Shown here piece by piece: positions 1 to 8,239 of a DNA stretch of 15,645 nucleotides (positions within the stretch are counted from its first letter, which is position 1; each line of letters begins with the position of its first letter). The position numbers and the translations under genes were made by a program. The notes beneath the pieces were generated by a model. It did not search any database and was not told the DNA's origin. It saw only the letters and a list, made by a program, of their open reading frames with translations. Source of the DNA: Balneolaceae bacterium (GTDB taxonomy: Bacteria > Bacteroidota > Rhodothermia > Balneolales > Balneolaceae); NCBI GenBank assembly GCA_021767245.1, contig JAASTO010000044.1, positions 1 to 15,645 on the forward strand, in the 5' to 3' direction.

Positions 1-695
1 TAAAACAGCTCAAGGTCTTTTCTATAGGCCGGTTTGCTGATGATATCACATCCCACACTCAAGTAGTTGGCCAACAACCCGGGGGTTTCAAAATCTACTT
101 TTCGTTCCACCTCAAAATCTTCCTCATTCAAACCATAAGGCTCGGCTCCACTTACCTGATAGTTGGGATGGATGACGCCCCGGTGCTTGAGTTCCTTATA
201 GATCGCAATACCTTCTTCCGGTGACTTAGCCGGAATTCCCAGGCTGCCCAGCAAATACCGCTGATCGAGGGCCTGTAAATACCCGGCAAACCCTTTCCAC
301 AGTAAGAACAGAACCCTTCCGCTGCGATGCTCTTCTTCTATACATGCCCGACCAACTTCAAAACTTTTGGTCAATACCTCTTCAGGTAGCTCCTTGAGAT
401 TGAACAGCGTTTCAGAATAAAAGCCTTCTCCGCCTGCCGCCTGAGCATAAGTTTGAAGACGGTAAGTCCCAACCACTCTTCCGGATTCATTCTCTTTCAC
501 GATCAGGTGATGACACTGATCATCGTATTTATCCTCATCGATCGTTTTGGATGAATCAAATTCCCTTTCAAGCTCCTTATAAAAAACCTCGTATCTCAGT
601 TTTAAGGCTTGTTCGATTTCTGAATCTGTAGATGCAATACTCACCGTATAACGGTGATTTGAAATATCAGGTAGGATCTTCTCTTTAGCTTTCAA
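1..695 (-). CDS. OlsB-type GNAT N-acyltransferase (partial, C-terminus beyond left edge)
   Basis: 231 codons are readable on the minus strand without a stop; the last two bases at the edge read TA, so the next codon is either Tyr or a stop. The protein matches the Acetyltransf_5/OlsB ('putative hemolysin', COG3176) family. Visible features are LRYEVFYKE at residues 33-41, VVGTYRL at 74-80, the hallmark block EVGRACIEEEHRSGRV at about 113-128 followed by LLWKGFAGYL, and a C-terminal PGLLANYLSVGC...KPAY segment. Family members transfer a 3-hydroxyacyl chain from acyl-ACP to the alpha-amino group of ornithine (first step of ornithine-lipid synthesis) or to related amino acids; the exact acceptor here is an inference. 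An in-frame TAA lies four codons upstream of the TTG at 693-695, and no ATG occurs in the first 20 codons, so TTG is the likely start (a GTG at 642-644 is the alternative). It is transcribed divergently from the MFS gene. Confidence 0.8.
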   Translation of the reverse strand, partial: MKAKEKILPDISNHRYTVSIASTDSEIEQALKLRYEVFYKELEREFDSSKTIDEDKYDDQCHHLIVKENESGRVVGTYRLQTYAQAAGGEGFYSETLFNLKELPEEVLTKSFEVGRACIEEEHRSGRVLFLLWKGFAGYLQALDQRYLLGSLGIPAKSPEEGIAIYKELKHRGVIHPNYQVSGAEPYGLNEEDFEVERKVDFETPGLLANYLSVGCDIISKPAYRKDLELF

Positions 696-967
696 CTTTG
701 TGCTTTAATTTTATTTATCAGTTTTTCAATAACCAGCCAACAATTTTGCAGATTTAAAACATTCCGCTTCAGACGGATGAACGGGTAGTAAACGTTTTGC
801 TTAAATACAATGTGATACTATTCAAGCCCTGTAAATCCAACCCTGAAAATATCACGAAATCCCCACTTCAATTCAATAATTATCTATGGGTTAGTTTTGT
901 GGCTCTACCCGTTAATTATCAGTACCTTTAGGCTTATTTGAATTTCATATTCAACCTAATTCCTAAA

Positions 968-2200
968 ATGACAGACTTGCCTTCCAGTCCCGCTACTGAA
1001 TCAAAATCACTTTTGCGAGATGTAAATCTCTACATCATATTCGGTATTACCTTAACAGCCGTTATGGGGGTGACATCCATCGCCCCGGCATTTCCCTCCA
1101 TCGCCGATTCTCTTGATATATCTACTGAGCGCATCGGATTACTGATCACCTTTTTTACCATTCCCGGCATTATCATTACTCCGGTATTGGGTCTGCTGGC
1201 AGATCGATTTGGACGTAAGATTGTATTGGTTCCTTCACTGTTACTTTTTGGAGCTGCCGGAACAGCCTGTGCCTATGCGGTATCATTTGAGCAGATGTTG
1301 TTTTTTCGGGCTCTTCAAGGAATGGGCAGCGCCTCTCTTGGTGCCCTGAACCTGACATTGATCGGAGACCTCTATTTCGGAAATCAGCGCGCAACTGCCA
1401 TGGGTTATAATGGAAGCGTGCTCAGTATCGGTACCGCTTTTTATCCGGCCGTTGGTGGAGCACTTGCGATTCTGGGTTGGTTCTATCCTTTTTACCTGAG
1501 TTTGCTGGCCATTCCGGTTGGGATATTCGTTCTACTCAAACTTGAAAAAACCGGTTCATCTAACAGTCTTAATGTTTCTGAGATATTCTCAAATGTGGCC
1601 TCCTCATTGGTTTCCAAAAAAGTAATTCCCTTGTTTGCCGGCATCTTTTTGACCTTCGTTATGCTGTATGGAGGGTACATCACGTTTTTCACCATCCTGC
1701 TGGATGAGAAGTTTGAACAAAATGCTTTCTGGATTGGCCTGATCCTTTCCGGCTCATCCTTTATGACAGCCTATGCCTCATCCCAGCTTGGTAAACTCAC
1801 CACCCGTTTTTCGGAGGTTAATCTGATCCGAACCGCAGCGATCCTCTATCTGGCTATTTTCCTGATCATCCCTCAAGTCACCAATATCTGGTGGTTCATT
1901 ATTCCGGTGCTGATCTTTGGGGCCGCTCAGGGCATTAACATTCCAAGTATCCTGAACTTATTGACCGGATATGCTGACAAAGAATACCGGGCGGCCTTCC
2001 TGTCCGTAAACTGGGTAGTGATGCGCACCGGTCAGGCTCTCGGTCCTTATCTGCTGGGTTTGGTGTATGCCGGCATCAGTCTGAATGCTACATTTTATGC
2101 CGCAGCTGTGGCCGCAGGATTGTTTGTCATCTCCTCATTCTTTTTCATGAAACGAGAGTGGTATGTAGCAGCAGATGTGACCATGATCGAAGACCTTTAG
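968..2200 (+). CDS. MFS (DHA1-type) multidrug/metabolite exporter
   Basis: This is a 410-residue integral inner-membrane transporter with about 12 hydrophobic segments. The first follows a short polar N-terminus (NLYIIFGITLTAVMGV). The loop 2-3 MFS motif A, GLLADRFGRK, lies at residues 75-84, and FFRALQGMGSASLGA (motif B region, with its Arg) follows. A polar central loop after about residue 195 separates the two six-helix halves. Its length is typical of proton-driven drug:H+ antiporters (Bcr/CflA- and bacillibactin-exporter-like); the substrate cannot be told from sequence. The reading frame is open upstream to a TTG at 938, but the ATG at 968 gives the more usual polar N-terminus, so I chose it; neither has a clear ribosome binding site. 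It lies 121 bases upstream of the oxidoreductase gene on the same strand and may be co-transcribed with it. Confidence 0.85.
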   Translation: MTDLPSSPATESKSLLRDVNLYIIFGITLTAVMGVTSIAPAFPSIADSLDISTERIGLLITFFTIPGIIITPVLGLLADRFGRKIVLVPSLLLFGAAGTACAYAVSFEQMLFFRALQGMGSASLGALNLTLIGDLYFGNQRATAMGYNGSVLSIGTAFYPAVGGALAILGWFYPFYLSLLAIPVGIFVLLKLEKTGSSNSLNVSEIFSNVASSLVSKKVIPLFAGIFLTFVMLYGGYITFFTILLDEKFEQNAFWIGLILSGSSFMTAYASSQLGKLTTRFSEVNLIRTAAILYLAIFLIIPQVTNIWWFIIPVLIFGAAQGINIPSILNLLTGYADKEYRAAFLSVNWVVMRTGQALGPYLLGLVYAGISLNATFYAAAVAAGLFVISSFFFMKREWYVAADVTMIEDL

Positions 2201-2314
2201 AAAACAGCCTATTCAATTTTATGCATCACCGTCATAGGGTTTTTCAAACTCCCCCTTTGAACTGATCCAGCCTTTCACTTGTTTTTCAGAAAAACAGACA
2301 AAAAATTAATAACA

Positions 2315-2320
2315 AGGAAG
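2315..2320 (+). promoter_or_regulatory. Shine-Dalgarno site of the oxidoreductase gene
   Basis: AGGAAG precedes the ATG at 2322. It is one of the few recognisable Shine-Dalgarno sequences in the window and supports 2322 over the internal ATG at 2334, although the spacing of 1-3 bases is tighter than optimal. Confidence 0.5.
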
Positions 2321-2321
2321 T

Positions 2322-3278
2322 ATGAGTGAACAAATGAACGCGGCTTACTTAGAAGACTATGGCGATCTGAACAATATCAAAACCGGAAAACTGGATAAAC
2401 CGGAAGCAGGTGAGGGAGAGGTCTTGGTGCGTATAAAAGCCGCCGGTGTAAATCCCGTTGATGCAGCCGTAGCCAAGGGTATGCTGAAAGATGCCATTCC
2501 GGGTGAATTCCCACTCATTCCCGGTTGGGATGTTGCAGGTGTAGTTGAGAAAACCGGTCATGCCGCACGTCGTTTTCAGGCAGGTGATGAGGTTTACGCT
2601 TATGCGCGCCGGCCACTTATTAAGCACGGAACCTTCGCAGAATACATCTCACTCCCAGAAGCATACCTTGCTGAACGCCCAACAAATATTTCTATGGAAG
2701 AAGCAGGCGGAATACCGTTGGTGGGCTTGACGGCCTATCAATCTATTTTTGATTTTGGAGAGCTCAAAAAGGATCAAACACTATTGATATTAGGTGCTTC
2801 AGGAGGTGTCGGCACCCTGGCCATTCAGTTAGCGAAATCCGTTGGAGCAAACGTCATTGGGGTGGCAAGCGAAGCCAATCATGATTACATGAAAGACCTC
2901 GGGGCTGATGTCACGATCGATTATAACGATCATCATGTGGGAGAGGCCGTTAAAAAGGCTCAGCCTGAAGGCGTGGATCTGATCTTCCATTGCTCCCGTG
3001 GAGATTCCTTTGCACAGGTTATGGAAACCGGAGTGTTAAAAGATGGCGGTAAAATTGCCTCCATTACCAAGAGTAAACCTGATATCAGTGATGATATTGA
3101 ATTTAAGTACGTATTTGTAGAACCGAATTCGGAACAGCTCGAGCATATTGCCGCCCTTGCTGATAACGGTAAGATCAGAGTTCCAATATCCAAAACGTAC
3201 ACATTGGAAGAAACCGGTCAGGCTCTGCAGGAAATTGAAAAACTGCATACCAGAGGGAAATTGATCATCACACCCTGA
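2322..3278 (+). CDS. Zinc-independent NAD(P)H quinone oxidoreductase-like MDR protein
   Basis: This 318-residue cytosolic protein belongs to the medium-chain dehydrogenase/reductase superfamily, quinone oxidoreductase branch (COG0604). The GroES-like N-terminal domain (about 1-140) carries EVLVRIKAAGVNPVD at 33-47 and the GWDVAGVV segment at about 68-75. The Rossmann domain follows, with the nucleotide-binding LGASGGVGTLAIQLAK at 157-172. It ends in RGKLIITP, the usual family tail. The cysteine/histidine zinc ligands of alcohol dehydrogenases are absent, so a zinc-free NADPH-dependent reduction of quinones or enones is expected; the substrate is unknown. AGGAAG at 2315-2320 is an unusually clear Shine-Dalgarno for this window, though it is very close to the ATG. 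A second ATG at 2334 (MNAAYLEDYG) fits the family N-terminus but is far from the site. The gene ends 22 bases before a strong terminator. Confidence 0.88.
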   Translation: MSEQMNAAYLEDYGDLNNIKTGKLDKPEAGEGEVLVRIKAAGVNPVDAAVAKGMLKDAIPGEFPLIPGWDVAGVVEKTGHAARRFQAGDEVYAYARRPLIKHGTFAEYISLPEAYLAERPTNISMEEAGGIPLVGLTAYQSIFDFGELKKDQTLLILGASGGVGTLAIQLAKSVGANVIGVASEANHDYMKDLGADVTIDYNDHHVGEAVKKAQPEGVDLIFHCSRGDSFAQVMETGVLKDGGKIASITKSKPDISDDIEFKYVFVEPNSEQLEHIAALADNGKIRVPISKTYTLEETGQALQEIEKLHTRGKLIITP

Positions 3279-3300
3279 CAGAACCTAAGCCCTAATTAAA

Positions 3301-3326
3301 AAAGCCGGGTCAAAAGATCCGGCTTT
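3301..3326. terminator. Bidirectional Rho-independent terminator between convergent genes
   Basis: The arms AAAGCCGGGTC (3301-3311) and GATCCGGCTTT (3316-3326) pair over 11 positions with one G-T wobble around an AAAA loop. On the plus strand the stem is followed by the T-rich CTTATTT. On the minus strand its T-side runs into TTTTTTAATTA. It sits between the 3' ends of the oxidoreductase (+) and the histidine kinase (-), so it can end both transcripts. Confidence 0.9.
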
Positions 3327-3363
3327 CTTATTTGGTTCGACCTGATCTAATTTCTGACAGGTG

Positions 3364-5517
3364 TCACACCAAACTACTGGCAGCTCCTCTGAGCTGATCG
3401 TTTCTCTTGAATGTCAGATCTACTGACAAACCGCTGTCTCCCGATTCTATATTCAGAGTACCCTGTAACTGATCAGACAAGGTTTTAACAAGGGTCATTC
3501 CCAACGAAGAAGGGGATTCCAGATCTATATCTCTGTCCAAACCTTTGCCATCATCCTTCACCTTTAGTGAGACCAGATTATTTTCACTTTTGAGGGTGAG
3601 GTGGATTTCTCCTTTTTCGGCCTCATTGAACGCGTGCTTATAGGCATTTGTGACCACTTCATTCAAGAGGAGGGTATATGGAACCGCCTGATTGATATTG
3701 ACTTCAACTTCATCCAGCTCCAATTCAACCCTGATGTCTTTACCGTTGGCGATGGAATCTGATAAATGTTTGATCAGATTTTCGGTTTGCTCGTCCAACC
3801 TGACGTTGGTGAAATTGTCATTCTGATATAACTGATCGTGTATGAGAGCAATAGATTTAATACGAGTCTGATTGTCTTCCAGATATTTATAAACCATTTC
3901 ATCATCGGTTTGGTAGGCTTGTAACTGCATCAGTCCTGATACTAGTGCCAGATTGTTTTTAACCCGGTGGTGTACCTCCATTAATAAAATTTCTTTTTCT
4001 TTTAGCGACTCTTTTATCCGTTCATCAGCCAGTTTCTTTTCTGTGATATCCTGAAAACTGCCATGCAAACGCACACATTTCCCATTGTGAAAAATGGCTT
4101 CCCCAATGGTTCGTACCCATTTGATATTCCCTTTTCCACTTCTAACTTTCAATTCGAGATCATAAGACTCCCCTGACTCAATGGCTTTGTTCACCGCTTT
4201 AGTGATCTTCTTTTTGCTTTCCCCTACATAGAAATCCAGTCTGTCCTGCAGGTTGGGATTATAATCCTTATCCACTTCCAGAATCTCTTTTATGACATCT
4301 GTCCAGCTAATCCTTCCTTTTTCTACGTCAAGCTCCCAGGCTCCGATCTTCACCATACGCTGTGCCTGTTCCAGCAAACTTTCCATCCGCACCTGTTCAG
4401 AAATATCTACTCCGGTACCCAGGATATAATTTTTTCCATCCTGATTGAAGAATGAACCGGATAGATAGAAATGTGGGTGACTCCCATCCTTGGCCTTCAA
4501 TCGGGCTGTAATACTTGCTGAACCTTCCACAAACGCTTCCCTTATAATATTTTCGATCCGTTCGTGGTCTTCCCTGAAGTAGAAATCCAGGGGATTCATA
4601 TTTTGAATTTCTTCCCAGGAATATCCAAGCCTGTCAATAAAGTATTGGTTGACGCGAATGTAATTCATGTCCTCATCCAATACATAGAACAGAACCGGAA
4701 GTGAATTCAAGGTCTTGTCAATAAAAGCTTGTTCGTTCAGCAGATCTTTTTCTGTTTGTTTCCGGTCATTGATATCCACTCCGGTTCCTACCATGATGGT
4801 CTCATTATTGATAGTGGTGGTGATACCTGACAACAAATAGGGGATCTTGTCTCCATCTTTTGTTTTAATGCGCAATTCCACTTCACTCGCAGAATATTTC
4901 AGGGTGGTCAAAAAACTTTGTACCGAGGCATCCACATCCTCTTCTGCCACGAATTTCGTAAAGTGGTTGTCATCTCCCGGTTTATAATCGATCAGTTCGC
5001 GAAAACGGTTGTTCACACTGATGATCTGCCCTTCTTTATTGATCACATAAAAAATGCCCGGCAAACTATTTATGATGTGATTATTGAGCACCTCCTCCAA
5101 GTCCCGATTCAGGTCTGAGATCTTTAGGTTTTTTTCGTACTCAAAAGTATTACCAAAAACTGAAGTGATTGATCCTGCCAGCTTTTCTTCAAGCTCTCCT
5201 TGTTTGATCAGGTCAGATGCACCGGCTTTTACCAGTTTTATCGCCTCCTCTAAAGAAAAATCTGATTTAATGAGAATCAGCGGGATATCAGGATCCAGCG
5301 ACTTAACTTTATCAACCGTTTCGATGTCTGAAAGATTCAGGTCCTCCAGGTCCAATATGACAAGATCATCAGAGTGATCAATTGCCTGATTGGCGAATGT
5401 TTCTATAGCTTCAACTCTTTTTACTGAATTTACTTTAAACTCTAACTTCTCAACTATTCTGGAAACAGACTTAAATGTCTCATCACTATTTGTGACTACT
5501 AATAGGTTCCGACTCAT
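3364..5517 (-). CDS. Receiver-PAS3-HisKA_2 cytosolic sensor histidine kinase
   Basis: This is a 717-residue protein with no signal peptide or membrane segment. The order is: receiver-like domain (about 3-115) with phospho-acceptor Asp56 in VILDLED, Ser85 and Lys105 at the expected switch positions; three PAS folds (about 145-253, 265-375, 385-495), each ending in a DI(N/S/T)-type exit motif; HisKA_2 domain with EVHHRVKNNL, where His517 is the likely phosphorylated residue; and HATPase with N-box Asn624, DDGKGL at 655-660 and SLGMTLV at 671-677. HisKA_2 kinases typically act with separate response regulators; none is adjacent. The receiver's acidic pocket after the first strand is weak (VVTNSDET instead of two adjacent acids), so Mg-dependent phosphorylation of Asp56 is uncertain. 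The third PAS (WELDV...) resembles the third PAS of the kinase at 13319. The ATG at 5517 has only a weak purine stretch upstream. Confidence 0.88.
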   Translation of the reverse strand: MSRNLLVVTNSDETFKSVSRIVEKLEFKVNSVKRVEAIETFANQAIDHSDDLVILDLEDLNLSDIETVDKVKSLDPDIPLILIKSDFSLEEAIKLVKAGASDLIKQGELEEKLAGSITSVFGNTFEYEKNLKISDLNRDLEEVLNNHIINSLPGIFYVINKEGQIISVNNRFRELIDYKPGDDNHFTKFVAEEDVDASVQSFLTTLKYSASEVELRIKTKDGDKIPYLLSGITTTINNETIMVGTGVDINDRKQTEKDLLNEQAFIDKTLNSLPVLFYVLDEDMNYIRVNQYFIDRLGYSWEEIQNMNPLDFYFREDHERIENIIREAFVEGSASITARLKAKDGSHPHFYLSGSFFNQDGKNYILGTGVDISEQVRMESLLEQAQRMVKIGAWELDVEKGRISWTDVIKEILEVDKDYNPNLQDRLDFYVGESKKKITKAVNKAIESGESYDLELKVRSGKGNIKWVRTIGEAIFHNGKCVRLHGSFQDITEKKLADERIKESLKEKEILLMEVHHRVKNNLALVSGLMQLQAYQTDDEMVYKYLEDNQTRIKSIALIHDQLYQNDNFTNVRLDEQTENLIKHLSDSIANGKDIRVELELDEVEVNINQAVPYTLLLNEVVTNAYKHAFNEAEKGEIHLTLKSENNLVSLKVKDDGKGLDRDIDLESPSSLGMTLVKTLSDQLQGTLNIESGDSGLSVDLTFKRNDQLRGAASSLV

Positions 5518-5881
5518 AGATATTTTTTCTCAATAGGAATTAACTCTTAAAACTAAGCATAACTTTAAATGTTTCGTATTAGATAGTTTCTATAGTTTTT
5601 TGTAAGTAATTAGAATGCAATACATTAGATTTTTTTATTCAATATTTAACCGATTCTTTTATAATTATTTAAGGCCCTCTTTATTAAAAATTCTATTGCA
5701 TGAGGATAAAACAGTTTATTTAAGATTACCCCCGTGTAGATGTTAGAGATGCCATCATAGAAAAAATAGATCAAAGGATGGAGTCGGGAAAAGAAAATCG
5801 AGCTTACTGAACGCTTAAACCCTAAATGGAAAGGTCTTTGTAAGGATTGGTTTTCATGAATACACTCTATTGTTGTCATCC

Positions 5882-5921
5882 CTGCCCGCCGGCAGACAGA
5901 GCACCCCAATATTTTATTGGG
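5882..5921. repeat. Two adjacent palindromes (REP-like)
   Basis: CTGCCCGCC (5882-5890) and GGCAGACAG (5891-5899) form an imperfect palindrome with two mismatches centred on GCCGGC. It lies inside a TCATCCCTGCC context that resembles dispersed intergenic repeats in many bacteria. Six bases on, CCCAATA (5905-5911) and TATTGGG (5915-5921) are perfect 7-bp arms around TTT. No other copy occurs in the window, so the repeat nature is inferred from structure. Confidence 0.5.
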
Positions 5922-6051
5922 TATGTTATGGTGAACGCGATGGATCTCAAAGTCCAAATGACATTCCAAATATGACGTTGAGACCCCCTGTCTCATCGGC
6001 CGGCCGAGGTTAATAAGCGTACATTGAATAAAGCTTCGCCCGATAGATGTT

Positions 6052-6069
6052 TAAACCTCTGATGGTTTA
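6052..6069. repeat. Inverted repeat
   Basis: TAAACC (6052-6057) and GGTTTA (6064-6069) are perfect 6-bp arms around TCTGAT. It marks the left part of a putative repeat block that continues to 6244. Confidence 0.45.
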
Positions 6070-6180
6070 CGAAGCCTGGGCAAACTTCCCTTTAATGACC
6101 AACTTCCCACAACCCTGCGAAAATCAACTGAGACACTGGCTTCTCTGTTTTCTTGGGTTTTCTTTTTTTGGACTATTTAT

Positions 6181-6244
6181 CCCAGGGTTGCTCCCGCTTA
6201 CGCGGCTTTACCCTGGGTTATTCATATATGACCCTTTCAGGGTC
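6181..6244. repeat. Tandem hairpin element
   Basis: Outer arms CCCAGGGT (6181-6188) and ACCCTGGG (6210-6217) enclose an inner CCGC-TTAC-GCGG hairpin (6194-6205). Twelve bases later GACCCT (6230-6235) and AGGGTC (6239-6244) form another perfect hairpin with a TTC loop. The core ACCCT/AGGGT is shared by both hairpins. The arrangement is that of a REP/BIME-type extragenic element; a transposon-derived miniature element is the alternative. Confidence 0.55.
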
Positions 6245-6385
6245 AAGAAGGAACAATGGACAGAATTCTGTCCTCGAATTATCTGACATCTACACCCCGA
6301 AGTGCAATACCTCTATGGATACTGATCGTTAGGTATGAATCGATCCATTTACATTTTATCACACCAACATCAGAAACGAAACCTT

Positions 6386-6414
6386 TTGTAAAAGGCCTTT
6401 AGTGGTTGTATAAT
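6386..6414 (+). promoter_or_regulatory. Sigma70-like promoter of the gamma-glutamyltransferase gene
   Basis: TTGTAA (6386-6391) and a perfect TATAAT (6409-6414) are separated by exactly 17 bases. Transcription would start near 6421, leaving a leader of about 24 bases before the ATG at 6445. A perfect palindrome CCTTTT-GT-AAAAGG (6382-6395) overlaps the -35 hexamer and could be an operator. The Bacteroidota-type -33/-7 signature is not seen here. Confidence 0.5.
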
Positions 6415-6444
6415 CTGTTCGAGTTTTAACCTAATTATTTCAAC

Positions 6445-8181
6445 ATGAAACGCATCTACCGACTTCTTGCTCTGTTCACATTTATTTTATTGGTACTCCC
6501 CACTGAAACCACTTTTGCTCAGATCGACCGTGAGGCCGGGGAACCGTTTTTGACCCGTTCTGAGGTGATCGCTCAGCGTGGCATGGTGGCCACCAGTCAA
6601 CCCCTCGCTACTCAGGTTGGGCTGAATATCCTGCGAAATGGAGGCAATGCCATTGATGCCGCTATTGGTGCCAATGCCGCCATGGGGCTCATGGAACCGA
6701 CCGGTAACGGCATCGGGGGGGACCTTTTTGCCATTATCTGGCATGAAGAAAGCGGGCAGCTATATGCTCTGAATGCCAGTGGCCGTTCTCCACGTGGGCT
6801 GTCCTACGATCGCCTCATGGAGATCCTGGAAGAGAAAGGCGAGGATGACATTCCTCCCTACGACCTGCTTTCCGTTTCAGTACCGGGAGCCGTGGACGGA
6901 TGGTTTGAGATGCATGAACGTTTTGGCACAACAGACATGAGTGAAATTCTTGCCGAACCTATCCATTATGCAGAAAATGGATTCCCTGTAAGTCAGGCCA
7001 TTTCTGAAGCATGGATCCGAAGCGCCCGCTTCCTGAAAAACCAACCCGGTGCCTTTGAAGAAACTTTTACCATTGACGGACAAGGGCCTGAAAAAGGGGA
7101 AGTATTTAGAAACCCTGATCTTGGAAACACCTTCAGGTTATTGGCCGAAGAGGGGCGCGATGCCTTTTATCGTGGTGAGATCGCCAGAAAGATCGATGCA
7201 TGGATGAAGGAGAATAACGGCTACCTGCGATATGAGGATTTTGACCAACATCGCTCAGAATGGGTGGAGCCTCAAACCGTAAATTATCGTGGTTATGATG
7301 TGTACCAGGTAGGTGGTAACGTTCAGGGAACCGCTGTCTTGCAAATGCTGAATATCCTGGAAGGCTTTGACCTTTCTGAAACCGGGTTTGGCACAGCTGA
7401 AACCCTTCACCTGCTTATTGAAGCCAAAAAACTGGCATTCGAAGACCGAGCCAAGCATTACACGGATTCCGACTATTATGACATTCCTTACGAAACCCTT
7501 CTTTCCAAGGAATATGCAGCTGAACGTCGTAAGGTGATCGGTGACCGGGCCCGTCGTGACCTTACCACCGGTGTGGATGTGCTGGAAGACGGTGACACCA
7601 TCTACCTCACTACCGCTGATGAAGAAGGTAATATGGTTTCCCTCATTCAGAGTAATTTCCGTGGAATGGGCACCGGTTTTGTGGTACCGGGAACCGGATT
7701 CAGTTTTCAGAATCGTGGTGAGTTATTTTCACTGGACCCAAATCACCCGAATGTCTATGCCCCGGGCAAGCGTCCCTTCCATACCATTATTCCAGGATTT
7801 GTGATGAAGGACGGCAAACCACTGATGAGCTTTGGAAACATGGGAGGCGGTTATCAGCCAATTGGTCACGTAAGTATCTTAACTAACATCATCGACTTTG
7901 GCATGAATATTCAGGAAGCCGGTGATGCATTCCGCTGGGAACATTCCGGCTCCACCCAGCCCACTGATGATCTGGATGCTAAGCTAACGGATACCGGTCA
8001 GGTCAGCATCGAATCCGGGGTGCCATTTTCTGTAGTCAAAGCTCTCAGAGCTATGGGCCACGAAGTTCAGATCGGAGATAGTTTCTTCGGCCGATATCAG
8101 GGTATCATGCGTGATCACGAAAAAGGAGTCTATTACGGTGCTTCAGAATCCAGGGTAGACGGTCAGGCTGCCGGATACTGA
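6445..8181 (+). CDS. ggt: Secreted gamma-glutamyltransferase-family protein
   Basis: This 578-residue Ntn-hydrolase precursor starts with a Sec signal peptide (MKR, hydrophobic stretch, likely cut after FAQ at 24-26), so it acts in the periplasm. Family hallmarks are NGGNAIDAAIGANAA (65-79), the NGIGGDLFAI glycine motif (88-97), Arg114 in ASGRSP (expected to bind the substrate alpha-carboxylate), and a small-subunit start at Thr385 in EDGDTIYL, where self-cleavage would expose the catalytic threonine. KRPFHTIIP (442-450) and GNMGGGYQP (464-472) follow, and the end ASESRVDGQAAGY is typical. Family enzymes transfer or hydrolyse gamma-glutamyl groups of glutathione and related peptides. The RPFHTIIP and GNMGGGYQP motifs point to the YwrD/cephalosporin-acylase-like branch, so the true substrate is less certain. 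It is transcribed alone from the promoter at 6386-6414. Confidence 0.87.
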   Translation: MKRIYRLLALFTFILLVLPTETTFAQIDREAGEPFLTRSEVIAQRGMVATSQPLATQVGLNILRNGGNAIDAAIGANAAMGLMEPTGNGIGGDLFAIIWHEESGQLYALNASGRSPRGLSYDRLMEILEEKGEDDIPPYDLLSVSVPGAVDGWFEMHERFGTTDMSEILAEPIHYAENGFPVSQAISEAWIRSARFLKNQPGAFEETFTIDGQGPEKGEVFRNPDLGNTFRLLAEEGRDAFYRGEIARKIDAWMKENNGYLRYEDFDQHRSEWVEPQTVNYRGYDVYQVGGNVQGTAVLQMLNILEGFDLSETGFGTAETLHLLIEAKKLAFEDRAKHYTDSDYYDIPYETLLSKEYAAERRKVIGDRARRDLTTGVDVLEDGDTIYLTTADEEGNMVSLIQSNFRGMGTGFVVPGTGFSFQNRGELFSLDPNHPNVYAPGKRPFHTIIPGFVMKDGKPLMSFGNMGGGYQPIGHVSILTNIIDFGMNIQEAGDAFRWEHSGSTQPTDDLDAKLTDTGQVSIESGVPFSVVKALRAMGHEVQIGDSFFGRYQGIMRDHEKGVYYGASESRVDGQAAGY

Positions 8182-8215
8182 GTTACCTTGGTTTGTCAGG
8201 CATTTGATATGGGAC

Positions 8216-8239
8216 CCTCTGTGTAGGAAAACACGGAGG
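8216..8239 (+). repeat. Hairpin just after the gamma-glutamyltransferase gene
   Basis: CCTCTGTGT (8216-8224) and ACACGGAGG (8231-8239) pair over 9 positions with one T-G wobble around AGGAAA, 34 bases after the stop codon. No T-run follows, so it is not a classic terminator; it may act as a 3'-end stabiliser of the mRNA. Confidence 0.45.

Larger units (their letters stand above)
5518..6444. other. Gene-free stretch with palindromic repeats
   Basis: Two open frames lie here (5646-5996 minus, 6047-6286 plus). I do not regard them as genes: their translations have low-complexity, non-domain character and are driven by palindromes. The first 130 bases are AT-rich and should hold the promoter of the kinase ending at 5517. 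Positions 5880-6250 contain the inverted repeats listed separately. The last 60 bases hold the promoter of the gamma-glutamyltransferase gene. I see no tRNA or transposase remnant. Confidence 0.6.

Noticed and set aside
2243..2261. TTCAAA/TTTGAA hairpin after the MFS gene as a terminator
   Set aside because: The stem is only six A/T-rich pairs with no following T-run; read-through into the oxidoreductase gene is plausible.
5646..5996. 116-codon minus-strand open frame in the kinase/gamma-glutamyltransferase gap
   Set aside because: No domain-like pattern; it runs across palindromes (GCCGGC-centred and CCCAATA/TATTGGG) and has no ribosome site, so it is most likely repeat-derived.
6047..6286. 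79-codon plus-strand open frame
   Set aside because: Its second half is a direct translation of the 6181-6244 hairpin element; composition does not look like a protein.
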